Shown: positions 42,301 through 52,000, counted from the stretch's first letter. The stretch: 64,000 nt of DNA from Pseudonocardia asaccharolytica DSM 44247 = NBRC 16224 (GCF_000423625.1 NZ_AUII01000004.1:238509-302508), one strand, 5' to 3'. Numbers and translations are program-made. Notes: generated from the sequence alone by a model not told the origin.

Positions 42301-43008
42301 TCAGGTCGCGACCTGGAAGGAGCTCGCGGCAGTCCGGGAGACCGGCTTGATGTGGGCGAAGAGGCTGCGAGCGTTCCAGGTGGGGAAGGCCCGTACGAGC
42401 CACGAGGGACCGTGGAGTTGGATGCGGCGGTTCCGGGTGGCTTCGGCCCAGGTGAGCTGGCCGGCGTGCCATTTGACGAAGGCGTCGGCTTCCGCCGTGA
42501 TGTAGAGGTCCTCGTCGAGGCCGGGGTACGTCTTGCAGATCTCGGTGTCTCCGTGCTCGATCAGCAGCCAGAACCGCTCGCGGCGCCGACGGCCGGTGAA
42601 GTCGAAGCGGATGACGACGCGTCGATCCGGGAGCCGGTCTCGGCGGAGTGCGTTGCACATCGACCACAGAGCCACAAAGGGATCGAGATGCTCGGGGGCG
42701 ATCTCGAGCCAGCGGGCACCCCACTCGCCGAGCGACCCGCAGACCTTGAAGAGGTCGCGACCCGCGGGCGTGAGCTCGTAGCGGAACCCGCGCCCGTCGG
42801 GCTTGGGTGCCGACTCGACGATGGCGAGCCGTTCGAGCTGCTTGAGCCGCTGCGAGAGCAGGGTGCGGGAGAGCCCGGGCGCGCCCTCCAGGATCTCGCT
42901 GAAGCTTCCGCAGCCCAGGTACAGGTTGCGGATGATCAGTGGCGTCCAGCGCTCGGCGAAGATCTCGGCGCCACGGGCGATGGGACAGTACTGGCCGTAC
43001 GTCCTCAC
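42301..43008 (-). CDS. HxlR family transcriptional regulator
   Basis: 235 residues. Winged helix with YCPIARGAEIFAERWTPLII, FSEILEGAPGLSRTLLSQRL and an RGFRYELTPAGRDL wing; Cys8 is the kind of N-terminal Cys used for aldehyde or redox sensing in several HxlR proteins. A C-terminal SCP2-like domain (about residues 115-215) may bind a hydrophobic ligand. It is divergent from an FAD-dependent oxidoreductase, with a dyad between them, so it probably controls that gene and itself. Confidence 0.85.
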   Translation of the reverse strand: MRTYGQYCPIARGAEIFAERWTPLIIRNLYLGCGSFSEILEGAPGLSRTLLSQRLKQLERLAIVESAPKPDGRGFRYELTPAGRDLFKVCGSLGEWGARWLEIAPEHLDPFVALWSMCNALRRDRLPDRRVVIRFDFTGRRRRERFWLLIEHGDTEICKTYPGLDEDLYITAEADAFVKWHAGQLTWAEATRNRRIQLHGPSWLVRAFPTWNARSLFAHIKPVSRTAASSFQVAT

Positions 43009-43038
43009 GACGCCAGTGTCGCGCGCCTGCCTTCGGCT

Positions 43039-43063
43039 GTGAAGTCCAGATTGTTGACTTCAC
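43039..43063. promoter_or_regulatory. Dyad in the HxlR-oxidoreductase divergent promoter
   Basis: GTGAAGTC (43039-43046) and GACTTCAC (43056-43063) are perfect inverted arms with a 9-base spacer, 31 bases upstream of the HxlR start. A TTGACT -35-like hexamer overlaps the right arm. Probable HxlR operator; the symmetry is seen, the binding is inferred. Confidence 0.5.
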
Positions 43064-43158
43064 GGCCGCCGTCCATGGTGGTGCCATGGGGCCCTCGCGA
43101 GAAGGACCGATGACCGACCAGCGAGCAGGTCGGCCACCTGAGCGAGGAGGTAACCGCG

Positions 43159-44526
43159 ATGGAGATCGACGGGTTCCGGGGCCAACTGATCACCGCTGAC
43201 CACGCCGACTACGACACCGCCCGAGCCGTGTGGAACGGCGCCGTCGACCGGCGCCCCCGGCTGATCGCCCGCTGCGGCGGGACCGCCGACGTGGCCGCGG
43301 CCGTGCGCTTCGCTCGCGACCACGACCTGGAGATCGCGGTACGGGGCGGGGGCCACAACGTGGCCGGCACCGCGGTCTGCGACGACGGGATCGGCATCGA
43401 CCTCTCGGGGATGCGGGCCGTGTGGGTCGACCCCGCCGGCCGCACGGCCCGGGTACAGGGTGGTGCGCTGTGGGGCGACGTCGACCACGAGACGCAGGCC
43501 CACGGTCTGGCCACCACCGGCGGCATCGTGAGCCACACCGGCGTCGCCGGGCTCACCCTCGGCGGTGGCATCGGCTTCCTGATGCGCAGACACGGGCTCG
43601 CCGTCGACAACCTGCTTGCCGCCGAGGTGGTCACCGCCGAGGGCAGCATCGTACGGGCGTCGGCCGACGAACATCCAGATCTGTTCTGGGCGCTGCGAGG
43701 CGGCGGCGGCAACTTCGGCGTCGTCACCACGTTCCAGTTCACTCTGCACCCCGTCGGCCCGAGCGTGATGGCCGGACCCGTCTTCTGGGCGGCCGACGAC
43801 ACCACCGACGTGCTGCGCTTCTACCGGGACTTCGTTTCCGAAGCGCCCGATGAGCTCGGCACCGTCATCAGGCTCGGCACCGTCCCCCCGCTGACGGTCA
43901 TCCCTGAGGATCTGCACTGGCGGCCGGCCATCGCCGTCGCCTGCTGCCACGCCGGCGCCGTCGAGGACGGCGAGCGGGCGGTGCGGGCGCTGCGCCGGCT
44001 CGGGACGCCGCTCGTGGACCTGCTCGCGCCCTCGCCGTATGCCGCCTTCCAGGGCGCCCTCAACGACACCGTCCCCCACGGATGGCACTACTACTGGAAG
44101 GCGACGAACCTCGCCGGTCTCACCGACGACGTCATCGCCGTCATCGCCGATCACGCCTACACTGCCGGCTCGCCCCGGTCGTACGCGGCGATGTTCCACA
44201 TGGGTGGCGTCGTCGCCCGAGTCCCCCACGAAGCCACCGCCTACGCCGGGCGCGACGTGGCCCACACCATGAGCATCGACGGCGTGTGGCTCCCTGACGA
44301 GTCCGGCGAGCACGCCGCGGCCGAGACCGCTTGGGCGCGGCGGTTCCTCCAAGCCCTCCAACCGCACCGCGCCGGCGTCTACGTCAACTTCCTTGATTCC
44401 GACGACGACACCAGCCGCGTTCGAGAGGCCTACGGCGATCACATCTACCGGCGACTCGCCGAGGTCAAGGCCAAGTACGACCCCGACAACGCCTTCCACC
44501 ACAACAAGAACATCCGCCCCGGTTGA
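43159..44526 (+). CDS. FAD-linked oxidoreductase, berberine-bridge-like
   Basis: 455 residues. PCMH/VAO-type FAD domain with RGGGHNVAGTAVCDDGI, where the His is the usual 8-alpha-histidyl FAD attachment, then GLTLGGGIGFLMRRHGLAVDN and FWALRGGGGNFGVV. The C-terminal BBE segment ends DPDNAFHHNKNIRPG. Such enzymes oxidise sugars, alkaloid-like or phenolic substrates with O2; the substrate is unknown. ATG 43159 follows GAGGAGG. Divergent from the HxlR regulator. Confidence 0.88.
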   Translation: MEIDGFRGQLITADHADYDTARAVWNGAVDRRPRLIARCGGTADVAAAVRFARDHDLEIAVRGGGHNVAGTAVCDDGIGIDLSGMRAVWVDPAGRTARVQGGALWGDVDHETQAHGLATTGGIVSHTGVAGLTLGGGIGFLMRRHGLAVDNLLAAEVVTAEGSIVRASADEHPDLFWALRGGGGNFGVVTTFQFTLHPVGPSVMAGPVFWAADDTTDVLRFYRDFVSEAPDELGTVIRLGTVPPLTVIPEDLHWRPAIAVACCHAGAVEDGERAVRALRRLGTPLVDLLAPSPYAAFQGALNDTVPHGWHYYWKATNLAGLTDDVIAVIADHAYTAGSPRSYAAMFHMGGVVARVPHEATAYAGRDVAHTMSIDGVWLPDESGEHAAAETAWARRFLQALQPHRAGVYVNFLDSDDDTSRVREAYGDHIYRRLAEVKAKYDPDNAFHHNKNIRPG

Positions 44527-44539
44527 GCGGGGCCGGCGA

Positions 44540-44850
44540 CGCTCGAGGCAGACGCCTTCTACGCCACGATCGAGCGGGAACCGGCCGCCGACGGCGACGT
44601 GGTGGGCAGAGTCTTCGCCGAGGCCGACCGGCGGGACCCGGACCACGAACTCCAGTGGGTGGCCCTGGTGGACGGCAATAAGCACCAGATCGACTGCATC
44701 GAGGCCAGGCCGAGAAGCGGAAGGTGAGCGTCACCGTCGTCGTCGACCTCATCCACGTCCTCGAGTACCTGTGGGGCGCGGTGTGGTGCTTCTTCACCGA
44801 GGGCGACGGCGCCGCCGGCAGCGCGCGGCCTGGCGCACTGATCCGAGGCG
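44540..44850 (+). pseudogene. ISKra4-type transposase relic
   Basis: One frame reads ADAFYATIEREPAADGDVVG, then a VALVDGNKHQIDCIEA block and a stop; a second frame starting at 44724 reads VTVVVDLIHVLEYLWGAVWCFF. VDG-Q followed by VVVD-IHVLEYLW is characteristic of ISKra4 family transposases. The ends and most of the gene are missing. It fills most of the 405-base gap after the oxidoreductase gene, up to the operator at 44865. Confidence 0.6.
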
Positions 44851-44864
44851 ACCGTCACACCCTC

Positions 44865-44890
44865 TTATCTGAACAGTTATTCATATATAT
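44865..44890 (+). promoter_or_regulatory. ArsR/SmtB-type operator and promoter of the uptake operon
   Basis: ATCTGAACAGTTATTCATAT (44867-44886) has the TGAAYA-N2-TRTTCA symmetry of ArsR/SmtB metal-sensor sites; the core TGAACAGTTATTCA spans 44870-44883. The overlapping TATATAT (44884-44890) can act as -10. An exceptionally AT-rich island in this genome. Binding by a metal sensor is inference; none is encoded in the window. Confidence 0.5.
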
Positions 44891-44931
44891 GCTCCGGCCC
44901 GAGTTCGACGATCGGGTGTGAAGGAGTGCCG

Positions 44932-46131
44932 GTGAATCGGTGGTGGCGGCGTGCCGCGGTACTGATCGGGTTCGTCGTGGTGCTGGTGACGTCGGCCTGC
45001 TCCACGGCGACGCCGGTGGCCGAACGGGCCGGTGCCGCGGCGGCCGGCTGCATCAGCGACTTCGACCCGGCGGCGGACTACTTCCCGGTCAAGTCCCGCA
45101 TCGAGCACGCGACGAACTTCTCGCTGCGCTACGAGCGCAGCTACCAGGTCCTCACCGTGAACCAGCCCTATCCGGGCGGGGCGCCCGAGTCGTATGTGCT
45201 CCTCACGTGCGGGGCGCCGGCGCCGCAGTTGCCGCCCGACCTGGCCGGCGCCCCGATGATCGAGACCCCGGTGCGCAGCCTGTACTCGGAGTCGACCACC
45301 CAGCTCTCGCTGATCGTCGATCTCGGCACGCTCGACGTGCTGACCGGTGTCGGGAACCCCGACTTCGTCTCCGGAGCCGAGGTCCGGACCAGGATCGCCG
45401 ACGGCAGCGTCGCCAGGTTCGCCGAGAACCAGCAGCTCAACACCGAACAGGTGATCACCGCGGACCCGGACGTCCTGCTCAGCCAGGGCACCGACAACCC
45501 CGCCTTCCCGACCCTGCGCAACGCCGGGATCCCGGTGATCGGCTGGGCCGAGTATCTGGACAGCGGCCCGCTGGCCAAGGCCGAATGGATCAAGGCGATG
45601 GCCGCGCTGACCGGCCAGGAGGAACGGGCTGCCGCGGTGTTCGGCGAGATCGAGAGCCGCTACCGGGAGATCACGGCCACGGCGGCGGCCGCGCCGGCGG
45701 TGCCGGTCGTGCTCGGCAACCTCTACCAGGGCACCTGGTCGGTTCCGGCGGGTGGCAGCACCACGGGCACCCTGGTCCGCGACGCCGGCGGCACCTACTC
45801 CGAGGCCGGCAACTCGGCGGCGGGCAGCGTGCAGCGCGACTTCGAGACCGTCTACGCGACCGACGGCGCCGCTGCGGTCTGGCTGGTGACCACGCAGTGG
45901 ACGAGCATGGCCGACGTGACCGCGGCCGACCCGCGGTACGCCGAGCTGGCCGCCGTGAAGTCCGGGCAGGTCTGGAACGCCAACAAGCGCCTCGGCCCCA
46001 CCGGCGGCAACGAGTTCTATGAACGCGGTGTCACCCACCCGGACGAGGTGCTGGCCGATCTGATCGCGATCCTGCATCCCGACCTGCTGCCCGGCCACGA
46101 GTTCGTCTACTTCCAGCGGCTCGGATCCTGA
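44932..46131 (+). CDS. ABC transporter substrate-binding lipoprotein (FecB/BtuF type)
   Basis: 399 residues. Signal peptide with lipobox VTSAC, then two periplasmic-binding lobes joined by a long helix. PADYFP-like N-terminal FSLRYERSYQVLTVN, TRIADGSVARFAENQQL, VLLSQGTDNPAF and a C-terminal WNANKRLGPTGGNEF fit metal-chelate-binding proteins. GTG 44932 is chosen over GTG 44926 because AAGGAG ends 5 bases before it. First gene of a four-gene operon (binding protein, permease, ATPase-FhuF fusion, conserved protein). Confidence 0.85.
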   Translation: MNRWWRRAAVLIGFVVVLVTSACSTATPVAERAGAAAAGCISDFDPAADYFPVKSRIEHATNFSLRYERSYQVLTVNQPYPGGAPESYVLLTCGAPAPQLPPDLAGAPMIETPVRSLYSESTTQLSLIVDLGTLDVLTGVGNPDFVSGAEVRTRIADGSVARFAENQQLNTEQVITADPDVLLSQGTDNPAFPTLRNAGIPVIGWAEYLDSGPLAKAEWIKAMAALTGQEERAAAVFGEIESRYREITATAAAAPAVPVVLGNLYQGTWSVPAGGSTTGTLVRDAGGTYSEAGNSAAGSVQRDFETVYATDGAAAVWLVTTQWTSMADVTAADPRYAELAAVKSGQVWNANKRLGPTGGNEFYERGVTHPDEVLADLIAILHPDLLPGHEFVYFQRLGS

Positions 46132-47231
46132 TGACGCTGCTGACCGACCGCGACCCGCCCGCCGCGGAAACCGCCGGGCCGGTCCCCGGCCGCCGCCGGT
46201 TCCTGTTGCCGGCGCTGGTCGCGGCCGGCCTGGCCGGGCTGGTGCTCGCGGTCGCTCTCGGGCCGGTCACCGTGCCGATGGCCGACACCGTGCGGGTCCT
46301 GGTCGGCGCTGAGCCCACCGATCCCCGCTGGGAGGTGGTGATCGGCACCGTCCGGTTCCCGCGGGCACTGACCGCGGTCCTCGCCGGGGCGGCCCTGGGC
46401 GTGGCGGGCCTGATGATGCAGACCCTGTTCCGCAACCCGCTGGCCGACCCCTACGTCCTCGGCGTGAGCTCCGGGGCCGGCCTCGGCGTGGCGATCTTCG
46501 TCGCGGCGACCACCGCGGCGGCGTTCGGCGGCTCGTTCGGTGCCGGGCTGGTGGGTCTGGGCCGGGTCGGCGCGGTGGGTGCGGCGGCGGCCGGCGCGGG
46601 CGCCGTGCTGGTCCTGGTGCTGGCGCTGTCGCGGTGGGTGCGCTCCGCGGTGACGCTCCTGATCGTCGGGGTGATGGTCGGCTCGGTGACCACCGCGGTG
46701 GTCAGCCTGGTGCTGGTGTGGACCGATCCGCGGATCGCGCAGCAGTTCCTCGTCTGGGGCCTGGGCAGCTTCGACGCGACCAACTGGGCAGACCTGGCGA
46801 TCTTCGCCCCGTGCGGGGCGGTCGGGCTGATGACGGCGGTGCTGCTGATCAAGCCGCTGAACGCGATGCTGCTGGGCGACGGCTACGCGCGCAGCATGGG
46901 CGTGAACGTGCGCCGGGTCCAAATGTCGATCATGATGAGCGCAGCGCTGCTGGCCGGAGCGGTCACCGCCTTCTGCGGCCCGATCGGGTTCATCGGCATC
47001 GCGATCCCGCACCTGGCGCGGATCCTGCTGGGCACCTCCGACCACCGCGTCCTGCTGCCCGCCACGCTGCTGGTCGGCTCGCTCACGGCGCTGGCCTGCA
47101 CCATCGCGAGCCACCCCCCGGGCACCGAGACGGTGATTCCGCTCAACGTGGTGACCTCACTGGTCGGGGCACCCGTGGTGATCGGGGTGCTGCTGCGCGG
47201 CAGGCGGATGGCGGCGGGAGCGCTGACATGA
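46131..47231 (+). CDS. FecCD-family ABC permease
   Basis: 366 residues, about ten membrane helices. RFPRALTAVLAGAALGVAGL, NPLADPYVLGVSSGAGLG and FCGPIGFIGIAIPHLARIL are the conserved FecCD blocks; the last carries the ATPase-coupling loop. It would pass a siderophore or corrinoid complex. The start overlaps the binding-protein stop by one base (TGATG), and the stop overlaps the ATPase gene. Confidence 0.92.
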   Translation: MTLLTDRDPPAAETAGPVPGRRRFLLPALVAAGLAGLVLAVALGPVTVPMADTVRVLVGAEPTDPRWEVVIGTVRFPRALTAVLAGAALGVAGLMMQTLFRNPLADPYVLGVSSGAGLGVAIFVAATTAAAFGGSFGAGLVGLGRVGAVGAAAAGAGAVLVLVLALSRWVRSAVTLLIVGVMVGSVTTAVVSLVLVWTDPRIAQQFLVWGLGSFDATNWADLAIFAPCGAVGLMTAVLLIKPLNAMLLGDGYARSMGVNVRRVQMSIMMSAALLAGAVTAFCGPIGFIGIAIPHLARILLGTSDHRVLLPATLLVGSLTALACTIASHPPGTETVIPLNVVTSLVGAPVVIGVLLRGRRMAAGALT

Positions 47232-49030
47232 GCGGACCGGACGGGCTGCGGCTCGACGCGCTGACGGTCGGCTACCGCACGGGCCGGCGCCGCGTCGCCG
47301 AGGTGCTGACCGGGCTGGCGGCAGCGGCGGCCCGCGGTGAGCTGACCGTGCTGCTCGGGCCGAACGGCGCGGGCAAGTCCACCTTGCTGCGAACGGTCGC
47401 CGGCCTGCACCCCCCGCTGGCCGGGACGGTCACCCTGGACGGAGCGGACCTGCCCCGGATGCCGGCGGCGCGCCGCGCGCGCCGGCTCGCGGTGGTGCTC
47501 ACCGAGCGGGTCGACGCCGGGCTGCTCTCGGCCCGGGAGCTGATCGAGCTGGGCCGGCATCCGCACACCGGCTCGGGCGGGACGTTGCGCCGCGGCGACC
47601 ACGCGGCGGTGGGCGCGGCGATCGCCGCGGCGCGTGCCGGTCACCTGGCCGGGCGGCGGGTCGCCGAGCTGTCCGACGGCGAACGCCAGCGGGTGCTCAC
47701 CGCCCGCGCGCTGGCGCAGCAGCCCTCGGTGCTGCTGCTCGACGAGCCCGGCGCGTTCCTCGATGCGACCTCGCGGGTCGAGCTGCTCGGCCTGCTGCGG
47801 CGGCTGGCGCGCGAGCAGAACCTGTGCGTGCTGCTCTCCACGCACGACCTCGAGCTCGCGCTGCGGCTGGCCGACCACGTCTGGCTGGTCGACCGCCACC
47901 GGCGGCTGCGCACCGGCGCCCCCGAACAGCTCGTCGCCGACGGGGCGGTGTCGGCGGTGTTCGACACCGCCGAGCTGTCATTCGACCCGCGGTCGGGCGG
48001 CTTCGCGCTCCTCGGATCCGCGACCGGCACCGCCCACGTGCACGGGCCGCGCGCGACGACCCCGCTCCTCGCGCGGGCCCTGAGCCGCCATGGCTGGACG
48101 GTGGTGACCGACGGGCCCGCCGACGTCGACGTCACGGCCATCGGCAGCGGATTCCTGGCCCGCGCCGACGGCCGCACCACCCGGCTGCCGGGCTGGAGCG
48201 ATCTCGCCGGCTGGGCCCGGGACCGGCACACCCGGCGCCCGGCCGAGGGCTGGCCGCTGCGCCGGGCCGCGCCGTCGGACGTGGCGGACTGCCTGCGCGC
48301 CGCGGCGTCGATCGGGGCCTACTTCGCGGTGGAGAGCGGCTGGGACGACGCCGACCCGGCCGGCTGGCGGCCGCTCGACGAGCTCTACCGCGACGGCGGG
48401 AAGACGCTGGCCGGCGTGGTCGAGACCGTCGGGCAGCGGCTGGGCACCGACGAGCTGCGCGTCGCGGTGTCGGTGCTCCAGCTGGGCTTCGCGGCCCGGC
48501 TGGCATCCCCGATGCTGGCCGGTCTGGCGCGCGGCGTCGTGCTGGATCTCGACCCGGCCGACGTCGCGGTCCAGAGCCGGTTCGGCGAGGCGCCCGGGCT
48601 ACGCTGCGGATCGCCCGGCGGCTGGGCCGGGACCGAGCGGCTGCACGGTGCGGCACCGGCCGACCTGCTCGGTGAGCTGTTGGTCGACGCCCACCTCGCG
48701 CCGATGATCGCGGTGCTGCGCCGGATCAGCCCGGTCTCGGAGCGGCTGCTGTGGGGCAACGCGGCCTCGGCGCTGGCCGGAGCGCTGCGCATGCTCGAAA
48801 CCAACCTGGGCACGGCGGCCACCAGGCGGGTGCGCATCGTGGTCGAGCAGCTGCTGGAGCGGCCGCCGCTGGCCGGCACCGGCGCACTGGCCGCACCCGG
48901 GGTGACACCGTTGTTCCGGCGCCGCTCCTGCTGCCTGTACTACCGCACCGCCGTCGGTGGACACTGCGCCGACTGTGCCCTGCTTCCCGCAGCCCGGCGC
49001 CCGTCCCGGGTCGCCGATCCGCACCCGTAG
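47228..49030 (+). CDS. ABC ATPase fused to FhuF-like ferric reductase
   Basis: 600 residues. Residues 1-255 form a FecE/BtuD-type ATPase: Walker A GPNGAGKST (Lys50), signature LSDGERQR, Walker B VLLLDEPGAFLD, switch His in STHD. Residues ~330-600 are FhuF-like, with LLWGNAASALAGALRML and the C-terminal [2Fe-2S] motif CCLYYRTAVGGHCADC (CC-x10-C-x2-C). The fusion couples import of a metal chelate to its cytosolic reduction. ATG 47228 overlaps the permease stop by 4 bases. Confidence 0.85.
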   Translation: MSGPDGLRLDALTVGYRTGRRRVAEVLTGLAAAAARGELTVLLGPNGAGKSTLLRTVAGLHPPLAGTVTLDGADLPRMPAARRARRLAVVLTERVDAGLLSARELIELGRHPHTGSGGTLRRGDHAAVGAAIAAARAGHLAGRRVAELSDGERQRVLTARALAQQPSVLLLDEPGAFLDATSRVELLGLLRRLAREQNLCVLLSTHDLELALRLADHVWLVDRHRRLRTGAPEQLVADGAVSAVFDTAELSFDPRSGGFALLGSATGTAHVHGPRATTPLLARALSRHGWTVVTDGPADVDVTAIGSGFLARADGRTTRLPGWSDLAGWARDRHTRRPAEGWPLRRAAPSDVADCLRAAASIGAYFAVESGWDDADPAGWRPLDELYRDGGKTLAGVVETVGQRLGTDELRVAVSVLQLGFAARLASPMLAGLARGVVLDLDPADVAVQSRFGEAPGLRCGSPGGWAGTERLHGAAPADLLGELLVDAHLAPMIAVLRRISPVSERLLWGNAASALAGALRMLETNLGTAATRRVRIVVEQLLERPPLAGTGALAAPGVTPLFRRRSCCLYYRTAVGGHCADCALLPAARRPSRVADPHP

Positions 49031-49064
49031 GCCCCGAACCCGGGACCCGAGGAATGGAGGACCC

Positions 49065-49625
49065 ATGACCCCGTCACCCGCCGAACCGCAGGTCGTCGAC
49101 GAGCCGGGAGACGGCCTGCTGCACATCTGGCCGGTGCCCACCGACGAGGAGATCCTGCTCGCGCTGCTCACCGACGTGTTCACCGACCACTGGGAGCACA
49201 TCTTCTTCGGGGTGCTGATCCCGGGCTCGGCGCTGGAGGTGGCCGCCCCCAACGCGCCGAAGCGGATCAGCATGTACGACGGCTACGTGACCGTCGACTT
49301 CGGACGCTGGCACTTCCACCTGTGCATCGGCGAGCACACCGCCAGCGGGCCCGAGCTGGGCAGGCAGCGCCGCTGCGCGCGCGCCGAGTTCTACCGCCGG
49401 ATCTCCGGCGAGTCGCCGACGTCCTGGGGTATCCGGTTGTTCAACGGAGTCGGCGACCAGCAGATGACCGTCATGCTGCCCAACCCGTTCCTCGACGACC
49501 GCCAGCAGATCCTGCCCGAACCGGACTTCGGCAGGCTGGCGGCCTGGGACGCGCTGCGCCGGACGTTCCTCGGGATCGGGCCCGATCCGCTGGACCGCAC
49601 CGGCAAGGGCTTCGCCCACGGCTGA
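49065..49625 (+). CDS. Conserved hypothetical protein of the uptake operon
   Basis: 186 residues, cytoplasmic. ATG 49065 follows GGAGG. Distinct features: [58 protein letters not shown] and a C-terminal [16 protein letters not shown]. Several His, Asp and Glu plus one Cys-containing HLCIGEH could bind metal. Family not recognised with certainty. Being fourth in the operon, 34 bases after the ATPase-FhuF fusion, it probably acts on the imported metal or ligand. Confidence 0.6.
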   Translation: MTPSPAEPQVVDEPGDGLLHIWPVPTDEEILLALLTDVFTDHWEHIFFGVLIPGSALEVAAPNAPKRISMYDGYVTVDFGRWHFHLCIGEHTASGPELGRQRRCARAEFYRRISGESPTSWGIRLFNGVGDQQMTVMLPNPFLDDRQQILPEPDFGRLAAWDALRRTFLGIGPDPLDRTGKGFAHG

Positions 49626-49643
49626 CACACTCGCCGGCCGGCG

Positions 49644-49703
49644 CGTTGTGGAGCCATGACGTTGCCGGGAGCCGCCTCCTCAGCGCGTTCTGGCTCCATG
49701 ACG
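49644..49703. repeat. Two palindromes spaced 42 bp (array A)
   Basis: Units of CGTNNTGG-NN-CCATGACG start at 49644 and 49686, exactly 42 bases apart, in the gap between the convergent uptake-operon and TetR genes. The same motif and period recur at 55653-55754. Confidence 0.65.
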
Positions 49704-49729
49704 TGCTGCCAGGCGGTGCGCTGACGACG

Positions 49730-50341
49730 TCAGTCGAGGGGGCCGGTCAGGTAGCGCTGCAGGTTGGGGGCGATCGCCGCGATGACGGTCGGGTGGTCGG
49801 CGGAGGCGAGCGGCTCCAGTGCCAGCACGTAGCGGACCATCCCGAGGCCGATCACCTGGCTGCCGACGAGCGCCGCACGCAGCTCGACCTGGTCGGGGGC
49901 GACCCTGGCCACGATCCGGCCGATGATCAGCTTGCCCACGAACTCCCGCATCATCCGCGCCGCCGCCTCGTGCCCGGCCACGCTGCGGATCAGCGCGGCG
50001 AGCGGCCCGCCACCGGTGCGGTCCCAGATCTGCAGGAAGAGTGTCACGATCCGGACGCCGAGCTCGTCGCGATCGCCGGACAGCAGCTCGCGGTGGATCG
50101 TCTCCATGTCGAGCGGGATCTCCAGCGAGGAGACGAAGAGCTGCTCCTTGCCGCCGAACCAGTGGTTGACCATGGCCGGGTCGACCCCGGCGCGCTCGGC
50201 GATCCGGCGGACCGTGGCGCCGTCGAATCCGCGCTCGGTGAACTCCACGCGGGCGGCGGCGAGCAGCGCCGCCCGGGTGTCCTCGCCCGCTCGGCGACGG
50301 CCGCGGCGCCGGGCGGCGGTTCGGGTTCCGGGTTCAACCAC
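49730..50341 (-). CDS. TetR family transcriptional regulator
   Basis: 203 residues. HTH with [40 protein letters not shown] and KEQLF; the C-terminal ligand domain is of the TetR_C type with [23 protein letters not shown] 50341 gives an Arg-rich N-terminal arm. It is divergent from trpE with 81 bases between; control of trp is not implied. Ligand unknown. Confidence 0.85.
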   Translation of the reverse strand: MVEPGTRTAARRRGRRRAGEDTRAALLAAARVEFTERGFDGATVRRIAERAGVDPAMVNHWFGGKEQLFVSSLEIPLDMETIHRELLSGDRDELGVRIVTLFLQIWDRTGGGPLAALIRSVAGHEAAARMMREFVGKLIIGRIVARVAPDQVELRAALVGSQVIGLGMVRYVLALEPLASADHPTVIAAIAPNLQRYLTGPLD

Positions 50342-50410
50342 CCCGCCATCATCCCCGTTCGGGCGGCGACGGGCGGTCACGGTGCGACGCGCGGTATCCG
50401 GACCGCCTGC

Positions 50411-50416
50411 GAGAAT
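50411..50416 (+). promoter_or_regulatory. Extended -10 for leaderless trpE
   Basis: TGC followed by GAGAAT (50411-50416) lies 6 bases before ATG 50423. There is no room for a trp leader peptide or attenuator between this box and the gene. Confidence 0.4.
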
Positions 50417-50422
50417 GAGCCG

Positions 50423-52000
50423 ATGTCCGTCCGTACGACTGCGCCCGGCCCTGCGGCCGGAGCGCTCGGTTCGGTCACCCCGAGCCGTGAGGAGTTCCGC
50501 GAGCTCGCCACCGCGCACCGGGTGATCCCGGTCGTGCGCAGGCTGCTCGCCGACGACGAGACCCCGGTCGGCGTGTATCGCAAGCTCGCGGCCTCCCGCC
50601 CCGGCACGTTTCTGTTCGAGTCGGCGGAGAACGGGCGTTCCTGGTCGCGATGGTCGTTCGTCGGCGCGCGGAGCGCCGCGGCGCTCACCGCGGTGGACGG
50701 CGCGCTGCACTGGACCGGGGAGGTCCCGGTGGGGATGCCCACCGAGGGGGATCCGCTGTCCGCGTTGCGTGTCGTCGTGGAGGAGCTGCGCAGCGAACCG
50801 CTGCCCGGCGGGGGCGGGGCGGCGGGGACGACGCTGCCGCCGCTGACCGGCGGGATGGTCGGCTACCTCGGCTACGACGTGGTGCGCAGGCTGGAGCGGA
50901 TCGGCGAGGACACGGACGACGACCTGGGGCTGCCCGAGGTCGTCATGCTGCTGGCCACCGATCTGGCGGCGCTCGACCACCACGAGGGCACGGTCACGCT
51001 CATCGCGAACGCGATCAACTGGGACGCCTCGGACGAGCGCGTCGACGAGGCCTACGACGACGCGGTGGCCCGGCTGGACCGGATGACGGCCGAGCTGTCG
51101 GCGTCGGCTCCGTCGACGGTGGCGGTCTACCGGACCGCGGAGCCGCGGTTCCTGCGCAGGCGCGGCCCGGCCGAGCACCACGCGGCCGTCGAGGTGGCCA
51201 AGGAGCAGATCCGGGCGGGGGAGGCGTTCCAGATCGTCGTCTCGCAGCGGTTCGAGATGGACTGCGCCGCCGACCCGCTCGACGTCTACCGAGTGCTGCG
51301 GGCGACCAACCCCAGCCCGTACATGTACCTGCTGCATCTGGAGGACGCCGGGGGCGGGCCGCCGTTCGCGATCGTCGGGTCGAGCCCGGAGGCCCTGGTC
51401 ACGGTGCGTGACGGTCAGGCCACCACGCACCCGATCGCCGGCACCCGCTGGCGGGGCGCGACCGAGGAGGAGGACGTTCTGCTGGAGAAGGACCTGCGGA
51501 CCGACGCCAAGGAGCGTGCCGAGCACGTGATGCTCGTCGATCTGGGGCGCAACGACCTCGGCCGGGTCTGCGAGCCCGGGACGGTGCGGGTGCACAACTT
51601 CTTCTCCGTCGAGCGCTACAGCCATGTGATGCACCTGGTCTCGACGGTCACCGGCGCGTTGCGCGCCGGATGCAACGCCTACGACGCGGTGCTGGCGTGC
51701 TTCCCGGCCGGGACGCTGTCCGGGGCGCCGAAGGTGCGGGCGATGCAGCTCATCGAGGAACTGGAGCCGACCCGGCGCGGGCTCTACGGCGGCATCGTGG
51801 GGTATCTGGACTTCGCGGGCAACGCCGATACCGCGATCGCGATCCGCACCGCGCTGGTCCGGGACGGGACGGCGTACGTGCAGGCGGGCGGCGGGATCGT
51901 TGCCGACTCCGATCCGGCCGCCGAGGACACCGAATGCCTGAACAAGGCGCGAGCGGTGCTGTCGGCGGTGGCGACCGCGGCGACGCTTGCGGAGCCATGA
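50423..52000 (+). CDS. trpE: Anthranilate synthase component I
   Basis: 525 residues. Chorismate-binding fold with [53 protein letters not shown] and [19 protein letters not shown]. It makes anthranilate using ammonia from a TrpG partner, which is not in this window. It starts the operon trpE-trpM-trpC-trpB-trpA. ATGA overlap with the next gene. Confidence 0.95.
   Translation: MSVRTTAPGPAAGALGSVTPSREEFRELATAHRVIPVVRRLLADDETPVGVYRKLAASRPGTFLFESAENGRSWSRWSFVGARSAAALTAVDGALHWTGEVPVGMPTEGDPLSALRVVVEELRSEPLPGGGGAAGTTLPPLTGGMVGYLGYDVVRRLERIGEDTDDDLGLPEVVMLLATDLAALDHHEGTVTLIANAINWDASDERVDEAYDDAVARLDRMTAELSASAPSTVAVYRTAEPRFLRRRGPAEHHAAVEVAKEQIRAGEAFQIVVSQRFEMDCAADPLDVYRVLRATNPSPYMYLLHLEDAGGGPPFAIVGSSPEALVTVRDGQATTHPIAGTRWRGATEEEDVLLEKDLRTDAKERAEHVMLVDLGRNDLGRVCEPGTVRVHNFFSVERYSHVMHLVSTVTGALRAGCNAYDAVLACFPAGTLSGAPKVRAMQLIEELEPTRRGLYGGIVGYLDFAGNADTAIAIRTALVRDGTAYVQAGGGIVADSDPAAEDTECLNKARAVLSAVATAATLAEP

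Noticed and set aside
42301..44526. HxlR/oxidoreductase pair as part of a secondary-metabolite cluster
   Set aside because: No biosynthetic genes are near; neighbours are a two-component system and an IS relic.
50342..50422. trp attenuator upstream of trpE
   Set aside because: No leader ORF with tandem Trp codons or terminator hairpin; the -10 box is too close to the start codon.
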